Source: an uncultured Lachnospiraceae bacterium (lineage in GTDB: Bacteria > Bacillota > Clostridia > Lachnospirales > Lachnospiraceae). Taken from it: a DNA stretch of 23,048 nucleotides. The first letter of the stretch is position 1. Each line of letters opens with the position of its first letter. A program made the translations under genes and the position numbers. The DNA lies in assembly GCA_910585895.1 (NCBI GenBank), contig CAJUHY010000044.1, positions 1 through 23,048 of the forward strand, written 5' to 3'. The notes beneath the pieces are model-generated. The model was not told the DNA's origin. It saw only the letters and a list, made by a program, of their open reading frames with translations, and made no database searches. This document shows positions 15,258-23,048 of this stretch, in pieces.

Positions 15258-16100
15258 TCAGGGCTCCATAATTTTGGTGAGCCTTGCTGCTACCTCAGAA
15301 TCCATGGCATCCAATATCTTGGCCCTCGCATCGGTATCCATATTATTCAATATCTTTGCCACCAATTTCAAGTTGTCTGTCATTTTCTCCATAAGGGCTG
15401 CAGCCTGTTTCGGTTTCATAGAAGCATACGTATTGGCATATTCTTCAATCTGCTCGTCAGCTTCTTGCTGCTGGACGACCTGCTTATACAATACTTCCGC
15501 ATTTGCAGGATCAATACTCTCATAATATGCTCTATATTCAGATATATCGGGCGCATTCTCATTAAACACAACCTCTTTATAAAACTCTGTTTTCTGCTGT
15601 TCAAATTCGGACTGCGCGCTTTCAAATCCTTTGAGTCTCTCCACTTCCGCTTCTAACTGTGCCACATAGTCTGAATTACCCTGCGTCTGGGACTTGGCAT
15701 TTGATACTTCCACTTCCAGTTCCTTGATACGGTCAATCGCCTCACTCAAGGTGGTATATGGATACTGTGCATCCACCGGCTCTTCCTCCTGCACCGTTTC
15801 CGGCAGGATTTTATTGACATACGGGACGTCCTTTAATATTGGCTGGAGCACGGTAGAACCAAAACCTCCGATATCCATCTTGATTACCAATGCCAGAATT
15901 GCCAGCCAGATTAGAATGAAGATGATGGTTGCTATAATGACAGCAGCCTTGCTTCCGCCTTCTTCCTCCTCTTGCGGGGCTTCTGCTTCCATCTGCTTTT
16001 GGTTCTTTTTTTCTTCTTTTTTTCTTGCTTTTTCCGCCTTTTTCTGCGCTTTTTTATCTAAAACCTCTGTCTCTTCCTGATTTAATGCCTGTTCTGCCAT
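15258..16100 (-). CDS. MotE/YlxF-like membrane protein with C-terminal MgtE_N-type domain
   Basis: The gene occupies the place of ylxF in Bacillus (fliJ-ylxF-fliK). The protein (280 residues) has a highly charged Lys/Glu N-terminus (1-50) and one membrane helix (about 52-74). A coiled-coil stretch (about 110-170) follows, then a C-terminal helical domain (about 222-280) with MKPKQAAALMEKMTDNLKLVAKILNNMDTDARAKILDAMD, which resembles the MgtE N-terminal/FliG-like fold. Related MotE proteins act as chaperones for the motor protein MotC in rhizobia; the role here is not known. I chose the ATG at 16100 because AGGCGGTG sits 6 nt upstream. A GTG at 16109 in frame is possible. Confidence 0.8.
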   Translation of the reverse strand: MAEQALNQEETEVLDKKAQKKAEKARKKEEKKNQKQMEAEAPQEEEEGGSKAAVIIATIIFILIWLAILALVIKMDIGGFGSTVLQPILKDVPYVNKILPETVQEEEPVDAQYPYTTLSEAIDRIKELEVEVSNAKSQTQGNSDYVAQLEAEVERLKGFESAQSEFEQQKTEFYKEVVFNENAPDISEYRAYYESIDPANAEVLYKQVVQQQEADEQIEEYANTYASMKPKQAAALMEKMTDNLKLVAKILNNMDTDARAKILDAMDSEVAARLTKIMEP

Positions 16101-16112
16101 ATGTATCACCGC

Positions 16113-16562
16113 CTATCCTTCTTGTGCATGATTGTGGGTAAAACTTACAAGTTCATCCACCACTTTACTCTCTTCTTTTTCTATCTCTTTCTTAAATTCT
16201 TCAAAAGCTTTATCTTTCAAAATCTCATGTGTTTTGCGCTCTGTCATGACTTCCTGCAGATGCACTCTGGCATTTTCCAGATTACGCTCCGCTAGATGGA
16301 CGGCAAGAATCTGGTTTTTGATTGCCTCTTTCATACTTTCAATCGCCGTCCGGTTCGTACGGATTTCTATAAAATCCAACTTGCCGCTTGACAGTTCCCG
16401 CACTTTCATCTCATACGCGCGTTTTCTCTGGCGCAGATTCTCCAGTTTCTCCTCTTCCCTGCGCAAAGCCGCGGCCGCTAAGGAAAATTCTGTCTTTGCC
16501 TGCGTTTCCAATTTATATTTAATATTCAGGATATTCTGCATCCTGTACAAAAATTTTGCCAT
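16113..16562 (-). CDS. fliJ: FliJ, export ATPase stalk / chaperone escort protein
   Basis: FliJ inserts into the FliI ATPase ring like the gamma stalk of F1 and links it to FlhA. The 149-residue product is the usual size and almost wholly alpha-helical with heptad-like Leu/Glu/Lys spacing, a two-helix coiled coil. The N-terminus FLYRMQNILNIKYKLETQAKTEFSLAAAALRREEEKL fits the family. Identity rests on length, coiled-coil character and position directly after fliI, because FliJ sequences diverge. Confidence 0.92.
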   Translation of the reverse strand: MAKFLYRMQNILNIKYKLETQAKTEFSLAAAALRREEEKLENLRQRKRAYEMKVRELSSGKLDFIEIRTNRTAIESMKEAIKNQILAVHLAERNLENARVHLQEVMTERKTHEILKDKAFEEFKKEIEKEESKVVDELVSFTHNHAQEG

Positions 16563-16588
16563 ACTCTCTTCAACCTACTTTGGTCTTA

Positions 16589-17899
16589 TCATGTCAGGAA
16601 TATCTGCCCCATTTTATCCAGTATTTCTTCAAAAGAAAACTTATCATGTGTCTCCTGCAAGAGAAACTCATTGACACTGTCAATTTTCTCAATGGCATAA
16701 TCAATATTATTATTAGAGCCTTTCTTATATGCACCGATATTTATCAAATCTTCTGCTTCCTGATACGTTGCCAGTACATTTTTCAGCTTGCCCGCCGTTG
16801 CCTTATGCTCTGCTCCTGCTATGGAACTCATAACACGGGAAATGCTCTGCAGTACATCAATTGCCGGATAATGGTTCTTATGTGCCAGTTTACGGTCCAG
16901 CATAATATGTCCATCAAGGATACTTCTTGCCGTATCGGTAATCGGCTCGTTAAAATCATCTCCATCCACCAAGACAGTATAGAGTCCAGTGATGGAACCT
17001 TTATCTGAATTGCCTGCACGCTCTAAAAGCTTGGGCATCTCAGAATACACGCTCGGAGGATAACCCCTGGTCACTGGAGGCTCGCCGGAGGCAAGTCCAA
17101 TCTCTCGCTGCGCCATAGAAAAACGTGTCAGGGAATCCATCATCAAAAGTACGTCCTTTCCCTGGTCACGAAAATATTCTGCAATCGCCGTAGCGGTCTT
17201 AGCTGCATTACGCCTAAGCAAAGCCGGGCGGTCGGAAGTTGCAACAATTACCACAGAACGGCGCATTCCTTCCTCTCCCATGTCGCGCTCAATAAATTCC
17301 CGGACCTCCCTGCCGCGCTCGCCAATCAGGGCAATGACATTGATATCTGCCCGGGTATTTCTGGCAAACATACCAAGCAATGTACTCTTACCTACACCAG
17401 AACCAGCAAATATGCCAATTCTTTGACCTTTGCCTACAGTAATCAATCCGTCTACTGCCTTTACACCCAAAGGAAGCACTTCATCAATAATCACCCTCTC
17501 CATCGGATCAGGCGGCGGGGCATCCACCGGATACTCTTCCCGCAAGGTCAGTGATTCCACGTCCGTCGGCCGTCCCATACCGTCTAAGGTATGCCCAAGC
17601 ATCTCCTCACCCACTGAGACAGACAAAGGATGTCCCGTATTCTCTACGATACATCCTACTCCTAAACCTTCCACACTTTCATATGGCATAAGGAGCAGTC
17701 TCTTGTCCCGAAAGCCTACTACTTCTGCCATAATAAAAATATCCTTTTCCTTATCAACAATAATCCGGCACAAGTCACTGAGTTTGGCATTGGGTCCCAC
17801 CGATTCTATCGTAAGTCCTACTATTTTTACCACTTTTCCCAAATGTCTATAATAATTTTCATCTGCTAACTGGCGATACTTATCCAAATCATATGTCAC
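16589..17899 (-). CDS. fliI: FliI, flagellum-specific export ATPase
   Basis: FliI is the hexameric ATPase of the export apparatus, related to F1 beta. The 436-residue product has the Walker A loop GSGVGKST (166-173), the GERGREV motif (193-199) and Walker B LLMMDSLTRF with D255. The following MAQREIGLASGEPP block is typical of FliI/type III ATPases. The start is a GTG at 17899 with GAGGG about 8 nt upstream, 10 nt after the fliH stop. No key residue is missing. Confidence 0.98.
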   Translation of the reverse strand: MTYDLDKYRQLADENYYRHLGKVVKIVGLTIESVGPNAKLSDLCRIIVDKEKDIFIMAEVVGFRDKRLLLMPYESVEGLGVGCIVENTGHPLSVSVGEEMLGHTLDGMGRPTDVESLTLREEYPVDAPPPDPMERVIIDEVLPLGVKAVDGLITVGKGQRIGIFAGSGVGKSTLLGMFARNTRADINVIALIGERGREVREFIERDMGEEGMRRSVVIVATSDRPALLRRNAAKTATAIAEYFRDQGKDVLLMMDSLTRFSMAQREIGLASGEPPVTRGYPPSVYSEMPKLLERAGNSDKGSITGLYTVLVDGDDFNEPITDTARSILDGHIMLDRKLAHKNHYPAIDVLQSISRVMSSIAGAEHKATAGKLKNVLATYQEAEDLINIGAYKKGSNNNIDYAIEKIDSVNEFLLQETHDKFSFEEILDKMGQIFLT

Positions 17900-17909
17900 A
17901 TTATTTCCC

Positions 17910-18746
17910 TCACAAACTTAATGACTTCAATGTTCCCAGCAGGTTATCCAGCTGAACATCTATCCCACACTCAAATACACCGGAATCTGTCTCTATCATG
18001 CATTGATGCTCCTGCAAAGATGCATCCGCCAAGACCTCCACCTGTATGGCTGCTCCTATTTCTTTGGAAATCGCTTCTTTCTGCCCTTCCACAAAATCAT
18101 AGTCTGCACGGCTCACCCTAACCTGAAAGTCTTTGATTCCCTCTGCATTTAAAATAACTTTTTCTATTAAATAGATTAAAACATCTTTTTTATCATCAAA
18201 ATGTACATGGAATACCTTTTCAAATACATCCGAAACAACCTCCACCAAATATGGCTCTAATTCCTGGACTTTCTGTCGGTAATCCGCTTCCAACTGACGC
18301 TGCTCTTCTTCCATCTGGCTGCGCAGTTTTGCCAACTCTGCTTCCGCTTTGGCTGTCCCCTCCTGATGCCCCTCTTCAAATCCTGTATTTCTTGCCTCCT
18401 CGCGCATAGCCTCCGCCTGGTTTTGGGCTTCAGCCAAAACAGCCTCTGCCTGACTTTGGGCTTCAGCCAATAAATCATCGGCTTCTTCCTGCGCCATCCT
18501 GCGAATTTCTTCCGGCGAAATTATTGGCTCCGGCTCCTTGGGGACTGCATCCACTTCTTCTGCATTCAGTCCCAGCATAAAACCATCTGCCACTCCCTGA
18601 GGGTCGGGAATCTGGGATTTCATCCTTTCTTCTCGCTGTAACTCCTCCAACCGCTCATTTACCTTAGGATTGGAATTAATCACTCTCCTTGAGAAATTGT
18701 CGGAAAACACATACCTCTGCTTGTACAAATTAGACAACGATCTCAT
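17910..18746 (-). CDS. fliH: FliH, export ATPase regulator/stator
   Basis: FliH binds FliI and the C-ring, acting like the peripheral stalk of ATP synthase. The product begins SLSNLYKQRYVF and has a variable N-terminus. A long Ala/Glu/Gln helix (about 85-170) contains imperfect 11-residue repeats (LLAEAQSQAEA, VLAEAQNQAEA), and a conserved C-terminal domain follows. The start is uncertain. I list ATG 18746; GTG 18758 is possible. TTG 18737 has the best-spaced Shine-Dalgarno (GGAGG, 11 nt) and overlaps the fliG stop by 8 nt. All options overlap fliG, so the genes are translationally coupled. Confidence 0.9.
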   Translation of the reverse strand: MRSLSNLYKQRYVFSDNFSRRVINSNPKVNERLEELQREERMKSQIPDPQGVADGFMLGLNAEEVDAVPKEPEPIISPEEIRRMAQEEADDLLAEAQSQAEAVLAEAQNQAEAMREEARNTGFEEGHQEGTAKAEAELAKLRSQMEEEQRQLEADYRQKVQELEPYLVEVVSDVFEKVFHVHFDDKKDVLIYLIEKVILNAEGIKDFQVRVSRADYDFVEGQKEAISKEIGAAIQVEVLADASLQEHQCMIETDSGVFECGIDVQLDNLLGTLKSLSL

Positions 18747-19740
18747 CACCTCCGCCACGAGAAATTACAATCTCTGCAGAATCCTCCAGCTTACGGATAA
18801 TACCAACAATCTTCTGCTGGGCTTCCTCTACATCCTTCATTCGTACAGGTCCCATATATTCCATGTCTTCCTTAATCATCGTAGCAAGACGTTTTGACAT
18901 ATTCTTGAAGATTACATTCTGTACATCTTCATTCGCCGCTTTCAAAGCTACGCCCAAATCATTGTTGTCGACATCACGCAGCACACGCTGGATTGCACGG
19001 TCGTCCAGAAGCAGGATATCCTCGAATACAAACATCTTCTTACGGATTTCATCTGCCAATTCAGGCTCTTCAATTTCAAGAGTTTCCATAATATGTTTCT
19101 CTGTTCCGCGGTCTACGGTATTCAAAATATTTACGATTGCATCGACACCGCCGACAATCGTGTAATCCTGATTTACCAAAGCAGAAAGTTTACGCTCCAA
19201 TACTCGTTCCACTTCCTTTATCACATCCGGCGAGGTTCTGTCCATCATAGCGATACGTTTCGCTACATCTGCCTGTTTTTCCGGTACCAGCGAACCGATA
19301 ATCACAGCCGCCTGCCCCGCTGACAGATATGACAGAATCATAGCAATTGTCTGCGGATGTTCGTCCTGAATAAAGTTAAGCAGCTGAGATGGGTCTGTCT
19401 TGCGCACAAACTCGAAAGGCCGCACCTGCAAAGAAGCGGTGAGCTTTGAAATAACCCCTTGCGCCTTTTCCTCTCCCAATGCTTTTTCCAGCAACTCTTT
19501 CGCATAGCCAATACCGCCCTCGGCAATATACTGCTGAGCCAGGCAGACCTGATAAAATTCATTGAGCACATCCTCCTTTGTCTGGGGGGAAATACTCCTG
19601 GTATTAGCAATTTCCAAAGTAAGTTCTTCAATTTCTTCTTCTTTTAAATGCTTAAAAATTGAGGCGGATTTCTCCGGTCCTAATGCAATCAGCAATATCG
19701 CCGCTTTTTGAACGCCTGTATAATCTTCTGAGCTTGCCAT
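18730..19740 (-). CDS. fliG: FliG, rotor/switch protein
   Basis: FliG is the torque-bearing rotor protein linking the MS ring to the C-ring. The 336-residue product carries the EHPQT motif at 127-131. The C-terminal charged torque helix region ADEIRKKMFVFEDILLLDDRAIQRVLRDVD (about 229-258) is intact. I chose the ATG at 19740, just after the fliF stop (TAA-G-ATG), because AGGAG lies 10 nt upstream inside fliF. An upstream ATG at 19758 in the same frame has no good Shine-Dalgarno. Confidence 0.98.
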   Translation of the reverse strand: MASSEDYTGVQKAAILLIALGPEKSASIFKHLKEEEIEELTLEIANTRSISPQTKEDVLNEFYQVCLAQQYIAEGGIGYAKELLEKALGEEKAQGVISKLTASLQVRPFEFVRKTDPSQLLNFIQDEHPQTIAMILSYLSAGQAAVIIGSLVPEKQADVAKRIAMMDRTSPDVIKEVERVLERKLSALVNQDYTIVGGVDAIVNILNTVDRGTEKHIMETLEIEEPELADEIRKKMFVFEDILLLDDRAIQRVLRDVDNNDLGVALKAANEDVQNVIFKNMSKRLATMIKEDMEYMGPVRMKDVEEAQQKIVGIIRKLEDSAEIVISRGGGDEIVV

Positions 19741-19741
19741 C

Positions 19742-21352
19742 TTAGTTCCACTCCTCATTTAACCAGTTTCTAAGCAGCGATGCCACCGCCTCTGGATTTT
19801 CATCTACAAATTTCTCTATCAGAACACGCGTCTCAGACTTCTCGGAAAATCCGATGTCCTCCAGCGATTCTTCTGCTTCCTTAGTAGATGCCAGCAGGGA
19901 TTCTACGGAAAGCTCCGGTTCCTCCTCCACCAGTATCTGCTCTTTTCTCGTACTGCGGAATACCACATAGCCTAACATCAGCATGAGAATGACTGCGATA
20001 ATAATCGGAAGATAATCCATGAAATTCTGCGCTCCGCCGCCAGCGTATTCAAAAAACGGCACTTCATATGCTACAATCACGATATTATCTTCAGGAAATC
20101 CCGTCGCTTTCGCCACCATCTGTACAAAATCCTGGTCAACATCAAGCTTTACTTTATCACGGTTAGCTGCTACAAATTCATCAAACGTCATATCATCCAG
20201 TTCACCGCTGGCACGCAACGAGGCTTCACTATAGTAACGGTTCTGGTTTGCCACCACCGTTATAGAAGAATTCTCCTTATCAACATTGCCCGGTCCGCTT
20301 TTTTTGGTAGTGACCTTCTGGCTGGTGTTATACTGTCTGTCAATGTCAGAAATAGTCTCATTGCTTACTGCGCCATCCGGCAGCATATATGTGGTATCAT
20401 CGCCATTGTTGGCATCTGTACCAGGCGTTCCTCCCACACCACCGGTAGCCTCTTTTTCAAGCATACTCTCACTTGCAACTGGACCATGCTCTGCCCCTTC
20501 CGGCGTATAATAGTTGTTATCAGTTTCCTCCGTCTGATCAAAACTCATCTCCAGATTGAGACCTACGGACGCACTGTCATATACGCCCGTGCCCAAGACC
20601 ACTTCTTTAACCTGGCTTTTGACCATATTCTCTGCTTTTGTCTTATAAGAAAGTTGTCCACTCGCCGCTCCAACCGCAGTGGAACTGTCTCCACCCACAA
20701 ACAGCACATTGCTATCTGTATCTATAATAGAGATATCGTCTGTGCCGTCATTACCCACTGCCGTGGCAATCCATTTTGCCAGAGCGCTTGCCTGCTCCTC
20801 ATCCATATCCTCCGAGAGGGAAAGCGTAACTGCCGCATATGTATCTTCCTCTAATGCCAGTACCGTGCCGTCATCCAATGGCATACTGAGCTTTACCCAC
20901 GCCTCGTCTACCGTATCAAGCATCTGCAGCTGCCGCGCCAATCTATCTTCCAGATAGAGTTGGTATTTCTTAGTCTTATCGGATTCTGTATTGCTGAATC
21001 CCCCATCAAACACACTGTTAATATCATAGCCCGAGGCAGGAATCCCATTTTGACCGAGAAGAATCGCCGCGTTGGCCTCATCCTGGGCCTTAACAGAAAA
21101 ACTCAGCCCATCACTGGAAACTTCAAATTTAATGCCCTCACCATCTAAGAGCTGCTTAACCTCACCGGCTTCCTTCGTATCTTCACAAGTTCTGATTGTC
21201 ACCATTGTGGGAGTTGTCAGAACCTTGGCAACAATCACCAGAGCGATAATGACTACCAGAAATATGCTCGCCATCAACGTCTTTTGTTTAACTGAAAATT
21301 TATTCCACCATTCCAATATTTGCTTGGGTGTGTTTCTTAATCTCTCCTGCAT
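19742..21352 (-). CDS. fliF: FliF, MS-ring protein
   Basis: FliF forms the membrane MS ring on which rotor and export gate are built. The 536-residue product has an N-terminal membrane helix (TLMASIFLVVIIALVIVAKVL, about 25-47) and a large periplasmic-side region with ring-building motifs (LEDRLARQLQMLDTVDEAWVKLSMP). A second membrane helix lies near the C-terminus (about 450-472). The acidic cytoplasmic tail that binds FliG ends VASLLRNWLNEEW. The second of two close ATGs (21352) is favoured: AGGAG lies 6 nt before it but directly abuts the first (21358). Confidence 0.97.
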   Translation of the reverse strand: MQERLRNTPKQILEWWNKFSVKQKTLMASIFLVVIIALVIVAKVLTTPTMVTIRTCEDTKEAGEVKQLLDGEGIKFEVSSDGLSFSVKAQDEANAAILLGQNGIPASGYDINSVFDGGFSNTESDKTKKYQLYLEDRLARQLQMLDTVDEAWVKLSMPLDDGTVLALEEDTYAAVTLSLSEDMDEEQASALAKWIATAVGNDGTDDISIIDTDSNVLFVGGDSSTAVGAASGQLSYKTKAENMVKSQVKEVVLGTGVYDSASVGLNLEMSFDQTEETDNNYYTPEGAEHGPVASESMLEKEATGGVGGTPGTDANNGDDTTYMLPDGAVSNETISDIDRQYNTSQKVTTKKSGPGNVDKENSSITVVANQNRYYSEASLRASGELDDMTFDEFVAANRDKVKLDVDQDFVQMVAKATGFPEDNIVIVAYEVPFFEYAGGGAQNFMDYLPIIIAVILMLMLGYVVFRSTRKEQILVEEEPELSVESLLASTKEAEESLEDIGFSEKSETRVLIEKFVDENPEAVASLLRNWLNEEWN

Positions 21353-21389
21353 ATGCATCTCCTACCAAATTTAATATTCACAATATAAA

Positions 21390-21701
21390 TTAAACCTGCA
21401 TATTCATTATCTCTTTGTATGCTTCAAGCATCCTGTCCCTGACAGCAGTCGTATAATTCAGCGCTATTGTAGCTTTCTCCTGAATCGCATTCAGGTCATG
21501 CGTGTTGGTCGCATAGCCAAGTTCAAACTGCATCTCCGCTTCTTCCGCTTTGTTCTGCGTATAATTCGTTTCATTAATCATATTCATCACAGACTGCAGC
21601 ACACTGTCAAATCCCTTATCCCGAGAACCAACCCGCTGGGCTGCATCCGCAACACTGTTGAGATAACTCGGAACCACATTATTCAATGCTGAAATATCCA
21701 T
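21390..21701 (-). CDS. fliE: FliE, MS-ring/rod junction protein
   Basis: FliE joins the MS ring to the proximal rod and is among the first export substrates. The 103-residue product is the normal size. Its conserved second half runs from FDSVLQSVMNMINETNYTQNKAEEAEMQFELGY to ALNYTTAVRDRMLEAYKEIMNMQV. No signal peptide is present. A GGAGG Shine-Dalgarno lies 8 nt before the ATG. It follows flgC by 20 nt, the conserved flgB-flgC-fliE order. Confidence 0.96.
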   Translation of the reverse strand: MDISALNNVVPSYLNSVADAAQRVGSRDKGFDSVLQSVMNMINETNYTQNKAEEAEMQFELGYATNTHDLNAIQEKATIALNYTTAVRDRMLEAYKEIMNMQV

Positions 21702-21721
21702 TTAAAAAGCCTCCCTGTACT

Positions 21722-22162
21722 CTATTTGCCAAGCTCTAAGCCCTTCAAAGCAATTGCCTTACTAGTCTCAAACGCTGTAAGGTTCGCTTCATAAGCACGG
21801 CTTGCATCAATCATATTTGTCATTTCGGTAATAATATTTACATTCGGATAAGACACATAACCGTTCTCGTCTGCATCCGGATGCGAAGGCTCATACTTCA
21901 TGATATAATCGCTCTCTGTATCTTCAAACACCCGGCTAACCTTTACGCCGTTCCCCAAAAAAGCTTCTCTGGTATCCTCCAAAACTCTGCTGAAAGGCGT
22001 TGTCCTCTTCTCCTCAAAAGTTACGATTTTCCTTGTGTAAGGAGTTCCGTCTTCTGTTCTGGTGGTAGTTACATTCGCAACATTCTCTGAAATCACATCC
22101 ATGCGGAACCGCTGCGCAGTCAAGCCGGACGTATTAATATTAAACGATTGGAACAATGACAT
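21722..22162 (-). CDS. flgC: FlgC, proximal rod protein
   Basis: FlgC is a proximal rod subunit. The 146-residue product has the axial-protein N-terminal motif VISENVANVTTTRT (23-36) and the C-terminal helix NMIDASRAYEANLTAFETSKAIALKGLELGK. The ATG at 22162 is preferred because GGAGG lies 8 nt upstream. An ATG at 22177 would add five residues but lacks a good Shine-Dalgarno. A weak 5-bp hairpin sits in the flgB-flgC gap (22212-22226). Confidence 0.96.
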   Translation of the reverse strand: MSLFQSFNINTSGLTAQRFRMDVISENVANVTTTRTEDGTPYTRKIVTFEEKRTTPFSRVLEDTREAFLGNGVKVSRVFEDTESDYIMKYEPSHPDADENGYVSYPNVNIITEMTNMIDASRAYEANLTAFETSKAIALKGLELGK

Positions 22163-22229
22163 TACCTTTACCTCCATTATCTTATGCCTTATCTGGCGTT
22201 CTTGTCCTTATTGCCAGCAAATGGCAGTT

Positions 22230-22619
22230 CTACTTAATTACACTCTTGATTCTGGCAAATTCCTTCGTCATACTGTCAATCAGACCGTTATACTTAATCC
22301 TGACCGATGCCAGTTCTGCCTGTTCCTGCTCAGGGTCAATATTGTTCTTGTCCAAACGGTAAGAATAGTTCGCCGAATCCGTATAAATCGAAGCGTTCAG
22401 ATGGTCCATATGTATGTTTTTCACCTTATTGTCAAGCGAAACATACTTACTTCTCCCTAATTCCTGCTCCAAAATCCCCTCGAAATCCACATCCTGCCGC
22501 TTATACCCCGGCGTGTCCCCATTGGCAATATTGTTGCTGATAGCAGTCTCACGCAGCCATGCTGCATCTGCCCCCTTGTTTAGCACGTCAATGTAATCAT
22601 AAATCCCGCTGGTTAACAT
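22230..22619 (-). CDS. flgB: FlgB, proximal rod protein, first gene of the flagellar operon
   Basis: FlgB is the proximal rod subunit nearest the MS ring. The 129-residue product has the rod/hook signature ISNNIANGDTPGYKR at 27-41 and a C-terminal helix typical of the family. A GGAG Shine-Dalgarno precedes the ATG at 22619. Upstream lie more than 400 nt with no convincing gene and a candidate promoter, so this is probably the first gene of the transcript. Confidence 0.96.
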   Translation of the reverse strand: MLTSGIYDYIDVLNKGADAAWLRETAISNNIANGDTPGYKRQDVDFEGILEQELGRSKYVSLDNKVKNIHMDHLNASIYTDSANYSYRLDKNNIDPEQEQAELASVRIKYNGLIDSMTKEFARIKSVIK

Positions 22620-22999
22620 AACATTGCTCCTTCCGTTTCTCTCTTTATCCCTTTTTCCACATTACGATTCAATCTTATTATAGATTATCGCAATCGACAT
22701 TATATTGCAAGTATTTTTTGCAATTTCACTGTAATTTTTACATGATATTGTGTTTTTATGTCATAACAGGCACAACTATATGGTATGAACGTCCTAACAC
22801 AGGAAATTTCTGACAGATATATCTCCAGCAATTCCCAATGACCTTTTTCAATATATGTACCTCGTCTGAAAGATATTACTAAAAGCCGGACACTTATCTT
22901 CCTGTATAACGCCAAGCTTTGCCAAAAGCGCCTGCAGCAGGTCCTTTCGGCATATAAATTAAATTTTGTTTGAACATTTGGCTGCCGTTGGGCAATCAG
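22620..22999. other. Upstream non-coding region of flgB
   Basis: About 380 nt without a convincing gene. The longest frame (minus strand, 22700-23005, 101 codons) starts at GTG without a Shine-Dalgarno and has no recognisable family or sensible composition. In other Firmicutes codY or similar genes lie upstream of flgB, but none is visible here. The part nearest flgB is strongly AT-rich and holds two TTGCAA hexamers 13 bp apart (22705-22710, 22718-22723). Confidence 0.6.
22682..22710 (-). promoter_or_regulatory. Candidate vegetative (sigma-A-like) promoter for the operon
   Basis: On the minus strand a -35-like TTGCAA (22705-22710) is 17 nt from a -10-like TAATCT (22682-22687). Two perfect TATAAT hexamers also occur nearby (22699-22704 and 22677-22682) but lack a well-spaced -35. 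A transcript from here would have a leader of about 50-60 nt before flgB. The region is very AT-rich, so chance matches are likely. I see no sigma-28 consensus here. Confidence 0.4.
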
Positions 23000-23042
23000 A
23001 ACCACCGGCTAAGCCGGTGGTTTGCTCACGCCCTATAAGGGC
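23000..23042. repeat. Pair of adjacent hairpins at the window edge, possible small transposon end
   Basis: The first hairpin has 11-bp perfect arms around a single central base (23000-23022; core CCACCGGCT / AGCCGGTGG). The second has 5-bp arms GCCCT / AGGGC with a 3-nt loop (23030-23042). Neither is followed by a U-tract on either strand, which argues against a terminator. The layout resembles subterminal hairpins of IS200/IS605-type elements or REP-like units. No transposase is visible, so this could be an element end or remnant. The window stops too soon to tell. Confidence 0.4.
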
Positions 23043-23048
23043 TAATTA

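Noticed and set aside
22212..22226. 5-bp hairpin TGCCA/TGGCA between flgB and flgC
   Set aside because: Too short to assign a role; no U-tract follows it.
22620..22999. c-di-GMP riboswitch before flgB, as in Clostridioides difficile
   Set aside because: I found no GEMM-type conserved core, and the leader downstream of the candidate promoter is too short (about 60 nt).
22700..23005. 101-codon minus-strand frame upstream of flgB
   Set aside because: GTG start without a Shine-Dalgarno, runs through the hairpin-adjacent and promoter-like region, Cys/Arg-rich composition and no recognisable family.
22620..23048. Invertible flagellar switch upstream of flgB
   Set aside because: No pair of separated inverted repeats of useful length was found; the only strong palindrome is a compact hairpin.

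Overview
The window is almost entirely one strand of a large flagellar (fla/che-type) gene cluster from a Gram-positive, low-to-moderate GC bacterium. All 26 recognised genes lie on the minus strand, so transcription runs from the high-coordinate end (flgB, near 22620) to the low-coordinate end (flhA, cut by the window edge at position 1). Gene order, the FliY-type switch protein with CheC domains, the MgtE_N-type protein between fliJ and fliK, the TIGR02530-like protein between flgD and flgE, and the flbD-motA-motB-fliL run all fit Clostridia, most likely Lachnospiraceae (Roseburia/Eubacterium-like). The species is an inference; no marker gene here fixes it.

Region by region, in transcription order: (1) 22620-23048 is a non-coding leader with a candidate vegetative promoter, and two adjacent hairpins at the window edge that resemble the end of a small transposable element or an REP-like unit. 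(2) 18730-22619: proximal rod and basal body base (flgB, flgC, fliE), MS ring (fliF) and rotor (fliG). (3) 15258-18746: the export ATPase complex (fliH, fliI, fliJ) plus a membrane MotE/YlxF-like protein. (4) 10707-15129: hook assembly (hook-length protein fliK, hook cap flgD, a conserved small protein of unknown function, hook flgE). (5) 8095-10625: motor power (flbD/swrD, motA, motB, fliL). (6) 5544-8063: switch and chemotaxis output (fliM, fliY, cheY). (7) 1-5542: membrane export gate (fliO, fliP, fliQ, fliR, flhB, flhA).

The genes are tightly packed, often separated by fewer than 30 nt or overlapping, and nearly all have Shine-Dalgarno sequences, which suggests one polycistronic transcript. 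The exceptions are informative. Four gaps of about 75 to 145 nt (before fliK, before flgE, before flbD, before motA) break the run, and three of them, around flgE and flbD, carry stem-loops without U-tracts. These could tune or process the mRNA so that hook protein, needed in about a hundred copies, is made at a different level from the export gate proteins.

I see no defence system, phage, CRISPR array, tRNA, rRNA or foreign island. The least ordinary points are a FlgD with an extra helical segment and an Asp-rich tail, a cysteine-containing hook protein, a SwrD-family gene placed directly before motAB, the conserved TIGR02530-like gene of unknown function, and the stem-loops bracketing flgE. 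No wholly new system is evident.
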